From Verrucomicrobiota bacterium (lineage in GTDB: Bacteria > Verrucomicrobiota > Verrucomicrobiia > Limisphaerales > JAHEOI01), in assembly GCA_018610125.1 (NCBI GenBank), contig JAHEOI010000343.1:1-5097 (forward strand): 5,097 bases of DNA, in the 5' to 3' direction. Below the pieces are notes generated by a model that saw only the letters and a program-made list of their open reading frames with translations, was not told where the DNA came from and made no database searches. Of the stretch, positions 1-5,097 are shown piece after piece (position 1 is the stretch's first letter; every line of letters starts with the position of its first letter). The translations under genes were made by a program, and so were the position numbers.

Positions 1-65
1 AAAAGAACGATAATTGAATCGGAGCCGATTGTCCGGGCCGAATACGGTAATGGAATCCATGCGAT
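1..65. other. Short leader upstream of the YifB/ComM gene, no certain feature
   Basis: Two + frames have early stops. The frame starting at base 1 stays open to a TGA at 208-210, so an upstream gene tail would overlap the YifB/ComM gene by about 145 bases, which is unlikely. No convincing -35/-10 pair is visible. The only purine-rich match before the start is GGA at 52-54, a weak ribosome binding site with about 11 bases of spacing. The region is probably intergenic, but the promoter of the downstream gene may lie further left. Confidence 0.4.
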
Positions 66-1592
66 ATGTTTGCAAAAGTATCCTCTGCTGCGGTTAATGG
101 TGTGGTTGCCTCGCCGGTTGAAGTCGAGGTTCATGCCGGGAAAGGAGACGTCGCTGTCGTGCTCGTCGGGCTGCCGGACACCGCGGTCAAGGAAAGCAAG
201 GATCGCGTGAGCACGGCCTTGATGAATTCAGGGTTGCGTTTCCATTTTGGAAGGACGACGATCAACTTGGCACCTGCCGATGTTAAGAAAGAGGGCCCAA
301 GCTTCGATTTGCCGATCGCGCTCGGTTTGCTTGTGGCAAGTGACCAAATCTCTTCTCGTGGACTCGAGGACTCGGTCATTGTGGGGGAGCTGGCACTCAA
401 TGGGGCGGTGCGCCCGATCAAAGGGGCGTTGTCCATTGCCTTGCAAGCGCGGGCAATGGGGAAGAAAACATTATTGGTGCCGGTCGATAACGCCCCCGAG
501 GCGGGGGTAGTGCAAGGCTTGGAAGTGATCCCGGTGCGCAATCTCCGTCAGGCCGTCGCGTTCTTGGAGCAGGAGCTGTCGATCTCGCCGATCGATATTG
601 ATATCGATCGACTCTTTTCCACCGGAGCTGACGAGGAGCTCGACTTCTCCGAGGTCAAGGGGCAGGAATCGGTTAAGCGTGCCTTGGAGATCGCTGCCGC
701 GGGCGGCCATAATATTCTGCTTATCGGACCGCCCGGTACCGGCAAATCGATGCTGGCTAAGCGATTGGCCACGATCCTGCCCCCCTTGTCACTCGAAGAA
801 GCGCTGGAAACGACGAAGATTCACAGTGTTGCGGGGATGCTGGCGCGCCAACAAGCGTTGATTACCCGTCGACCGTTTCGGGCGCCGCACCATACAACGA
901 GTGATGCGGGCTTGCTGGGCGGCAACCACCATCCGAGTCCGGGCGAAATCTCCTTGGCCCACCATGGCGTCCTTTTCTTGGACGAGCTGCCCGAGTTTAA
1001 GAGAGGAGTCTTGGAGACGCTGCGGCAGCCGCTTGAAGAGGGGCGAGTGACGATTTCCAGGGCGGCCGGTACCATGACTTTCCCGTCCGAGTTTATGCTG
1101 GTCGCTGCCATGAATCCCACACCGGACGGCAAGATGCCTTCGGAATCCCGCAGCTCACCGCGCGATATCCAAAACTATCTCGGACGGATCTCGGGGCCGC
1201 TATTGGATCGGGTTGATCTGCATGTCGAAGTCCCGACCGTAAAATTCGATGACATGACGAGCAGTCAAGTCGGCGAGAGCTCCCATGATATTTGTCAGCG
1301 GGTGATTGAGGCTCGTCAAATCCAGCAACAACGGTTTCAGCCCCACCGAAAGACCACGTGCAACGCGCGAATGGGGAGTCGAGAGCTCCGACGGTATTGC
1401 GGGCTCGATCAGGAGACGTTGGAGATGCTCCGCTCGGCAATGACCGATCTCAACTTCAGTGCCCGGGCTTACGACCGGATCCTCAAGGTCGCTCGGACGA
1501 TCGCGGACCTCGAGGGCGAGGAGCAAATCAAAATGGACCACGTTGCCGAGGGCCTTCAATATCGCTCACTCGATCGGGAGCTTTGGGGGTAA
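66..1592 (+). CDS. comM: YifB/ComM family Mg-chelatase-like AAA+ ATPase
   Basis: This is a complete 508-residue member of the YifB/ComM family, matching the usual length of about 500-510. In naturally competent bacteria ComM is a cytoplasmic hexameric helicase that drives branch migration while incoming single-stranded DNA integrates; in many other bacteria its role is unclear. Residues 1-170 form the N-terminal Lon-S5-like ChlI domain (opening MFAKVSSAAVNG, then VGLPDTAVKESKDRV). A linker (about 175-195) leads to the AAA+ core: Walker A GPPGTGKS at 221-228, the family signature RAPHHTTS at 272-279, and Walker B GVLFLDE ending at D306-E307. The NP loop is at 350-351, followed by GPLLDR with R382. 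The C-terminal Mg-chelatase domain carries SARAYDR at 465-471 (sensor 2 region) and LKVARTIADL. ATG 66 is chosen because the protein then begins exactly as family members do; ATGs at 50 and 59 are out of frame. The NP loop reads NPTPDGK, without the cysteines found in many relatives. No terminator is evident after the TAA. Confidence 0.96.
   Translation: MFAKVSSAAVNGVVASPVEVEVHAGKGDVAVVLVGLPDTAVKESKDRVSTALMNSGLRFHFGRTTINLAPADVKKEGPSFDLPIALGLLVASDQISSRGLEDSVIVGELALNGAVRPIKGALSIALQARAMGKKTLLVPVDNAPEAGVVQGLEVIPVRNLRQAVAFLEQELSISPIDIDIDRLFSTGADEELDFSEVKGQESVKRALEIAAAGGHNILLIGPPGTGKSMLAKRLATILPPLSLEEALETTKIHSVAGMLARQQALITRRPFRAPHHTTSDAGLLGGNHHPSPGEISLAHHGVLFLDELPEFKRGVLETLRQPLEEGRVTISRAAGTMTFPSEFMLVAAMNPTPDGKMPSESRSSPRDIQNYLGRISGPLLDRVDLHVEVPTVKFDDMTSSQVGESSHDICQRVIEARQIQQQRFQPHRKTTCNARMGSRELRRYCGLDQETLEMLRSAMTDLNFSARAYDRILKVARTIADLEGEEQIKMDHVAEGLQYRSLDRELWG
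589..610. repeat. Inverted repeat, 10-base arms, inside the YifB/ComM gene
   Basis: CGATCGATAT at 589-598 and its exact reverse complement ATATCGATCG at 601-610 are separated by TG. The repeat lies in the codons for the PIDIDIDR linker between the N-terminal domain and the AAA+ core. Alternating Ile and Asp codons (ATY GAY) naturally make such a sequence, so it may be a by-product of the protein. A binding site or structured RNA element is possible but unsupported. Confidence 0.6.
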
Positions 1593-1718
1593 GACATGAC
1601 GGTGCCGTCTCTTCGTAGCGTAACTGTCCGGGGCTGAGGGTTGGCGCGCTATCTCGGTGTGCTTTTACGAGGTCGGGAAAGACCCGTTCGGCGACGAGAG
1701 ATCCTCGTGTTTACAAAT

Positions 1719-1731
1719 GAGACACTGTCTC
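1719..1731. repeat. 13-base odd palindrome, possible regulator site
   Basis: GAGACA-C-TGTCTC has perfect 6-base arms around a central C. Its centre (1725) is about 134 bases upstream of the start point predicted by the sigma-54 element at 1832-1848, within the range where enhancer-binding proteins usually sit. No known operator consensus is recognised. A chance palindrome is a real alternative. Confidence 0.35.
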
Positions 1732-1831
1732 GCGACCGGATGGGACAGCGGTTCGTCATGTTTCATGTCGACTGAAGGGGCCATGACTCGTACTGGAAGG
1801 CTTCCGCAATTTCTTGTTGCGTGTCGCCGAG

Positions 1832-1848
1832 TTGGCATGGCCGATGCG
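1832..1848 (+). promoter_or_regulatory. Candidate sigma-54 (-24/-12) promoter for the RHS gene
   Basis: The sequence TTGGCATGGCCGATGCG matches the RpoN consensus YTGGCACGRNNNTTGCW at all but three specified positions (C to T at 1838, T to A at 1844, W to G at 1848). The essential GG (1834-1835) and GC (1846-1847) doublets have exactly ten bases between them, as required. It faces the RHS gene and predicts a start near 1859, giving a leader of about 50 bases. A sigma-70 reading (TTGGCA at 1832 with TATAGG at 1853) has only a 15-base spacer and is weaker. If correct, expression needs an ATP-dependent enhancer-binding activator, which is not encoded in this window. Confidence 0.45.
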
Positions 1849-1895
1849 TTTGTATAGGAGGCGCGAAAGACGCATAGACAATACACAATCAAAAA

Positions 1896-1901
1896 AGGAG
1901 G
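1896..1901 (+). promoter_or_regulatory. Strong ribosome binding site for the RHS gene
   Basis: AGGAGG, preceded by an A-run (1891-1896), lies seven bases before ATG 1909, the ideal spacing. This fixes the start. In frame upstream there is a TAG at 1855-1857, and none of the 17 codons between it and ATG 1909 is ATG, GTG or TTG. A second AGGAGG at 1856-1861 is not followed by a usable start codon and probably has no role in initiation. Confidence 0.9.
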
Positions 1902-1908
1902 TTTCTTT

Positions 1909-2115
1909 ATGGCATCCTCGAGCAGTTCCGGAGCAGCAAACCCACCAGGACCGACCCCCAGTGATCCAAATGTGCCTGGGGGAGGTGGCCACACAGGAGG
2001 TGATGGGGGCAGTGGCACGGGCGATCAAGACGGTAGTGGTTCGGGCTTTCCACCGAATTTCCCGCCCAATGACGGCGGAGACGATGAGTGCGAGGCAAAG
2101 CCGGGTGACGGATCG
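1909..2115 (+). other. Low-complexity N-terminal leader of the RHS protein
   Basis: Residues 1-69 begin MASSSSSGAANPPGPTP and are built almost wholly from Gly, Ser, Pro, Asp and Asn, with short runs such as GGGG and DGSGSG. No positively charged n-region, hydrophobic core or lipobox is present, so standard Sec, Tat or lipoprotein export is not indicated. It ends with an acidic DGGDDE stretch and a single cysteine (C61). It is probably a disordered tail. Whether it guides export, binds a partner or is just a spacer cannot be told from sequence. Confidence 0.8.
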
Positions 2116-5097
2116 AACCTGAGCTCGAATCCGGTACGTTATTCGAATGGGGAGATCCGGTTGATCATTCAGGATCTGGCCGCACGGGGCTATGGACTTC
2201 CGTGGGGACAGAGCCGGAGCTACAGCAATCGGTTGGATGACCAATCGCTGGGCGACAACGGCAACAGTTGGGTCATTGCCCAAAATCCCTATCTCAAGAA
2301 CACCGATCCCGACCCGAGCGATCCGAACAAAGGGACCATCTGTTATGTCTCGGTCATCAACGACGCCCTTTGGTTTGATTGGGATGACACAAATGCGGAA
2401 TTTGTGCCTCGGTTTTTTGTTCGCCACTCGTTGGAGCACGACGGCAGCTTGAGCGAGTTTATCCTTCGGGATCTCCAAGGAGGAGAGACGCGGTTTTTCG
2501 ATTTCAGTGCCGGAACACCGGCGGGACGGCGAGGGCGCATCAAAAGCTACACCGATCCCGGCGGCAACACGACGCAGGCCGAGTATGACGGCAACAATCG
2601 CCTCAGCGCCTTTGTCATTGGCAGCACCACCACTACCGGCTTTTATTACGCCTATTACTCGAGCGGGGTCAACGCCGGTCGGCTCAAGACGGTGACGCTC
2701 AAACGAGGCACGCAGAACGTTCGCCAGGCCAAGTATGATTATTTTTCGACGGGAGAGAACTTCGGCAGTGCCGGCGACCTGAAGACCGTGACCATCTCGG
2801 AGTGGAATGATGGGGCCACCGATTGGGACGAGCTGCGGCATCATCACTACCGGTATTACAAATCGGGGGCTGGGAACGGCTTTCAGCATGGTCTGCGTTT
2901 TGTTGTCGGCCCGGAGGCCTACCGGCGGATGGTTGATGAGGGCTACACCCCCGAATCGGCGACCAACGACGAGGTCGCCGCCTTTGCCGATTACGAATTC
3001 GAATACGACGGGGAAAAGCGGGTGACATCCGAATCGATCAAGGGAGGAAAGGAAACCTTCACCAACAGCTATGCCTCGAGCGGTCAGTCGACCAATAGCG
3101 ATTACAACCTCTGGATCGGCAAGACCACCGAGACCCTGCCAGACGGGAACAAGCAAATTGTGTACACCAACTTTGCCGGTCAGGTGATCTTTCGGATTTT
3201 CCAGCGGACCTCGGACGGCGCCGAATGGTACGATTATTTCGAGTTTGATGGAAGCGGACGCGTCAGCCTCCACGCCTTTTCCTCGGCGGTGGCAAGCTAC
3301 AACGAGGACTCCGGGGCGGGCACATTGACCGTGAATTTGAATTCGGGCTCCGGCCTCATCGAGACCTTTACGTATAGCTCAAACGGGCAATTGGCCAGTA
3401 AACGGATTAAGCAAGGCAGCTCCGGCTCGGAGATCCTGCTGCGCGAATGGCAATACACCTCCCGCTCGGATGGGAATCAAACCATTCGGCCGCTCTGGAA
3501 ATCGACCGAGTACCGGAGTGAGGCCAGTGGGGGATCGGATCCGGCGACGACCGAATTCAGTTACACCTGGCACGGCACCACCGTACAGGTTCAAGAGCGT
3601 ACCATCAGCTGGCCGGCGATTGCCAGCAGTCAGAATGGCTCCGGCAGCTCCAACAGTCGAAAGGATGAGTTTGATGCGCGGGGTCGTCTCACCAAGCAGA
3701 CCGACGAAAATGGCGTGGTGACGACCTTCGAATATGACGATGCCTCTGGCGGACTGACCAAGCGAACCGACGATGTCGGCGGGATGGGGCTTGTCACACA
3801 CTACGAGGTCGATGACATCGGACGAACGACCCAGGAATTGGGCCCGTCCCATACGGTCTCCTTGTCTGGGACAGCGACGAGTGTCCAGAGAGCGAGATGG
3901 ATCGTGTACAAGGATACCGAAGATAAACGGCTTGAGGGGAGGGGTTACCGCTCCGGCGGCAGCGACACGCTCATCAACCCGGTTGCCATTGCCCAGTTCG
4001 ATAAGATCGGTCGGGTCACCGACGAGATCGAGGCGATCCGCACCAATACGAGCGGCAAGCTCACCGATTCCGATGACTTCATGCAGTCAGACTATGTCCG
4101 TTGGCGGCAGACCCTTTACGGCCCGCAGTCGCGCACCGAGCGACTCTACCACGACATCCCCAGCTCCGGTTCGGGATCACAAGGGACGAATTACGAAGAG
4201 AGCTCGGTGAGTTTTGACAAGATGAATCGGGTTGTCCGTCGGGAAGATCCGGGCGGGACCATCCGCCGGACGGTCTACCATGCGCGCGGTTGGCCCCAGG
4301 AGGAGTGGGTCGGCACCGATGACAGCGGGGCAACCAATGACGATCCTTCCGGTGGAGGCGCCTCGGGCAACAACATGCTCAAGGTGCTCGAGAACGAGTT
4401 CGACAACGGCAACGACAAACAGGATGGCAATCTGACCAAGGAGACCCGGTATGTGGATGGCGGCACCACGAGAGTGACCCAATACTCCTATGATTGGCGA
4501 AACCGCCGCCAATCGGCCGATGGGGAGGTCGATTTCTATGAGTCCTACAGCTATGACAACCAAGACCGGCCGACGGAGGTCGAGAAGCGTGACACCTCGG
4601 TTTCCGGATCCCTGCTCTCGATAGAGACAACCGAGTATGACAATCTCGGACGGATCTTTCGAACCACGCAATACGGTGCGCAAGGGAAATCGGGCAACGG
4701 GCTCACAGACGACATCTGGTATGACCCGGTCGGCAACATTATCAAGCGGCGCTCGTCCGGCGATACGATCAAGCCAAGCTCCGGCTTGGCCAAATTTGAG
4801 AAGATGCAGTTCGACGCCGTCAGGCGCTTGACAAAGCGCTTTGTCGCCTATGATGCCAATGAAGGTTACAGCGATGCCGACAACGTCACCGGCGATACGG
4901 TCTGGGAGCAGGAAGAGCTGAGTTACGATGACGCCGGCAACACGATCAAGACCCTCTCCCGGCATCGCTTTCACGACACCACCGGCACCGGGGAGTTGCT
5001 CGATCCGAGTGCCACCGACCGCAAGGCCCGGGTCTACTACCGGGCAAGCTGGCCCGATCCCATCGGGCGGGAGAAGACCATCGCCGATTACGGGACC
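1909..5097 (+). CDS. RHS/YD-repeat protein, N-terminal 1063 residues, runs off the right edge
   Basis: An unbroken frame of 1063 codons reaches the last base without a stop, so the C-terminus is missing. RHS/YD proteins fold their repeats into a hollow beta-cage or long shell; some release a C-terminal toxin and others act at the cell surface. Residues 1-69 are Gly/Ser/Pro/Asp-rich with no hydrophobic signal peptide or membrane segment. Residues 73-109 (SNPVRYSNGEI, then DLAARGYGLPWGQSRSYSNR) are the module that typically opens RHS regions (NPV..TGE...DL...G.PL...R.Y). YD motifs follow from about residue 213, among them FDGSGRV (446), FDARGRL (588), YDNLGRI (910), YDPVGNI (938) and YDDAGNT (1006). 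Residues 327-360 form a likely helical insert (GPEAYRRM). Only two cysteines were seen (C61, C145). The conserved RHS core and any variable tip are not reached, so toxin status cannot be judged. Family assignment is firm; secretion route and function are unknown. Confidence 0.94.
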   Translation, partial: MASSSSSGAANPPGPTPSDPNVPGGGGHTGGDGGSGTGDQDGSGSGFPPNFPPNDGGDDECEAKPGDGSNLSSNPVRYSNGEIRLIIQDLAARGYGLPWGQSRSYSNRLDDQSLGDNGNSWVIAQNPYLKNTDPDPSDPNKGTICYVSVINDALWFDWDDTNAEFVPRFFVRHSLEHDGSLSEFILRDLQGGETRFFDFSAGTPAGRRGRIKSYTDPGGNTTQAEYDGNNRLSAFVIGSTTTTGFYYAYYSSGVNAGRLKTVTLKRGTQNVRQAKYDYFSTGENFGSAGDLKTVTISEWNDGATDWDELRHHHYRYYKSGAGNGFQHGLRFVVGPEAYRRMVDEGYTPESATNDEVAAFADYEFEYDGEKRVTSESIKGGKETFTNSYASSGQSTNSDYNLWIGKTTETLPDGNKQIVYTNFAGQVIFRIFQRTSDGAEWYDYFEFDGSGRVSLHAFSSAVASYNEDSGAGTLTVNLNSGSGLIETFTYSSNGQLASKRIKQGSSGSEILLREWQYTSRSDGNQTIRPLWKSTEYRSEASGGSDPATTEFSYTWHGTTVQVQERTISWPAIASSQNGSGSSNSRKDEFDARGRLTKQTDENGVVTTFEYDDASGGLTKRTDDVGGMGLVTHYEVDDIGRTTQELGPSHTVSLSGTATSVQRARWIVYKDTEDKRLEGRGYRSGGSDTLINPVAIAQFDKIGRVTDEIEAIRTNTSGKLTDSDDFMQSDYVRWRQTLYGPQSRTERLYHDIPSSGSGSQGTNYEESSVSFDKMNRVVRREDPGGTIRRTVYHARGWPQEEWVGTDDSGATNDDPSGGGASGNNMLKVLENEFDNGNDKQDGNLTKETRYVDGGTTRVTQYSYDWRNRRQSADGEVDFYESYSYDNQDRPTEVEKRDTSVSGSLLSIETTEYDNLGRIFRTTQYGAQGKSGNGLTDDIWYDPVGNIIKRRSSGDTIKPSSGLAKFEKMQFDAVRRLTKRFVAYDANEGYSDADNVTGDTVWEQEELSYDDAGNTIKTLSRHRFHDTTGTGELLDPSATDRKARVYYRASWPDPIGREKTIADYGT
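2887..2988 (+). other. Charged, probably helical insert in the RHS protein
   Basis: Residues 327-360 (HGLRFVVGPEAYRRMVDEG, then TPESATNDEVAAFA) interrupt the beta-rich YD pattern. The segment has helix-favouring residues and Tyr/Arg/Met spacing unlike its surroundings. It follows the aromatic stretch RHHHYRYYKSG (310-320) and leads directly into a YD motif (EFEYDGEKRV, 363-372). From memory, similar GPEAY-type segments occur in planctomycete RHS proteins. That is recollection, not a search result. Confidence 0.55.
4773..4790 (+). repeat. Perfect hairpin with UCCG tetraloop inside the RHS gene
   Basis: GCCAAGC and GCTTGGC form a perfect 7-base-pair stem around TCCG. In RNA this gives a C(UCCG)G loop of the stable UNCG class. 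It falls in the codons for about residues 955-961 (KPSSGLA). No T-run follows (CAAATTTGAG), so it is not an intrinsic terminator. An effect on mRNA stability or ribosome pausing is possible; coincidence is also plausible. Confidence 0.5.
4830..4845. repeat. Perfect 16-base palindrome inside the RHS gene
   Basis: GACAAAGCGCTTTGTC is its own reverse complement, with 8-base arms and no spacer. Outside it, GGC at 4823-4825 and GCC at 4846-4848 could extend pairing with an unpaired GCTT. GCGCTT is also repeated directly at 4824 and 4836. It lies 40 bases after the 4773-4790 hairpin. In the protein it covers the RRLTKRFVAY segment, so codon choice could have produced it by chance. Confidence 0.5.

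Larger units (their letters stand above)
1593..1908. other. 316-base intergenic region before the RHS gene
   Basis: No convincing gene is present. A GTG-started frame at 1657-1857 (66 codons) has no ribosome binding site and no recognisable protein features. It ends at the TAG (1855-1857) that also closes the RHS frame upstream. Small stem-forming sequences are seen at 1598-1609 (GACGG/CCGTC, loop too tight), 1674-1686 (CGGG/CCCG) and 1694-1708 (ACGAG/CTCGT, 5-base loop). None is followed by a T-run, so no intrinsic terminator for the YifB/ComM gene can be called. The right half holds the palindrome, candidate promoter and ribosome binding site listed separately. TCATGT occurs twice, 7 bases apart, at 1756 and 1763. 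Confidence 0.7.
2545..4944 (+). repeat. Degenerate YD-repeat array within the RHS protein
   Basis: Residues 213-1012 contain about fourteen diverged copies of the (Y/F)D..GR(L/V) or YD..GN motif. They start near residues 226, 366, 446, 588, 609, 696, 769, 861, 882, 910, 938, 968 and 1006, and weaker forms lie between (TYSSNGQL at 488, VDDIGRT at 634). The copies are poorly conserved at DNA level, so this is an ancient protein repeat rather than a recent DNA duplication. Spacing is irregular because of Ser/Gly/Asn-rich loops near residues 572-583, 751-760 and 804-821. The regular pairing of YD..GR with YD..GN becomes clearest after residue 855, as expected when approaching the C-terminal core. 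Confidence 0.85.

Noticed and set aside
493..507. GC-only hairpin CCCCCG-AGG-CGGGGG in the YifB/ComM gene
   Set aside because: Although stable on paper, it is short, lies within conserved coding sequence, has no T-run and is readily explained by GC-rich codons.
1598..1609. GACGG/CCGTC hairpin just after the YifB/ComM stop codon as a terminator
   Set aside because: The stem is short, the two-base loop is too tight, and no T-run follows.
1657..1857. GTG-started frame of 66 codons in the gap, same frame as the RHS gene and ended by one TAG
   Set aside because: It has no ribosome binding site, an atypical composition with scattered cysteines and no signal peptide, and it overlaps the candidate promoter. 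Read-through into the RHS gene is not needed because ATG 1909 has its own excellent ribosome binding site.
1844..1875. ATGCGT/ACGCAT inverted repeat around the predicted start point
   Set aside because: The arms are only six bases with a 20-base gap, and the left arm would lie outside the transcript if the sigma-54 start is right. It is too weak to call an operator.
1756..3273. Antisense open frame of 505 codons on the - strand
   Set aside because: It overlaps the RHS frame, which has a strong ribosome binding site and recognisable YD motifs. The antisense product has no family features and spans the RHS promoter and start. It is open because the sense frame's codon choice rarely creates antisense stops.
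4177..4974. Antisense open frame of 265 codons on the - strand, with hydrophobic stretches
   Set aside because: It lies wholly inside the RHS coding frame. The hydrophobic runs (VIVIAVGLIEI-like) come from reading Asp, Asn, Tyr and Gly codons on the reverse strand. No supporting start context was seen.
1..5097. tRNA, rRNA, CRISPR array, insertion sequence or att site
   Set aside because: No cloverleaf-like sequence, regularly spaced direct repeats, transposase motifs or terminal inverted repeats with target duplications were seen on either strand.
66..5097. Functional link between the YifB/ComM gene and the RHS gene (for example DNA uptake coupled to toxin delivery)
   Set aside because: The 316-base gap, the separate candidate promoter and the lack of any other competence or secretion gene in the window give no support beyond adjacency.

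Overview
The window is bacterial and holds two genes on the + strand: one complete housekeeping-type gene and the 5' part of one very long gene. Dense, moderately GC-rich coding with a clear Shine-Dalgarno sequence fits a Gram-negative-like bacterium. The RHS protein (Gly/Ser/Pro/Asp leader without a signal peptide, then an NPVRYSNGEI...GLPWGQSRSYSNR module and a GPEAYRRM insert) and the cysteine-free NPTPDGKMPSESRSS loop of the YifB protein resemble planctomycete proteins as I remember them. The Planctomycetota assignment is inference, not proven by the window.

Region by region: 1-65 is a short leader with no certain feature. 66-1592 encodes a full-length YifB/ComM-family AAA+ ATPase (508 aa), with all ATPase motifs intact. 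1593-1908 is a 316-base non-coding gap. It contains a 13-base odd palindrome (1719-1731), a strong candidate sigma-54 (-24/-12) promoter (1832-1848) and a near-ideal ribosome binding site (1896-1901). From 1909 to the last base, one uninterrupted reading frame of 1063 codons encodes the N-terminal part of an RHS/YD-repeat protein. It has no stop codon in the window, so an ORF list that requires a stop omits it. The long antisense ORFs over it are shadows.

The two genes are probably separate transcription units: the gap is long, the RHS gene has its own candidate promoter, and their functions (DNA branch migration versus a large YD-repeat shell or filament protein) have no known link. The C-terminal RHS core and any variable, possibly toxic, tip lie beyond the right edge. 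The part most likely to hold something new is therefore not visible here. What can be examined is the unusual N-terminus, the inserted module, the promoter region, and three DNA inverted repeats inside the coding regions.
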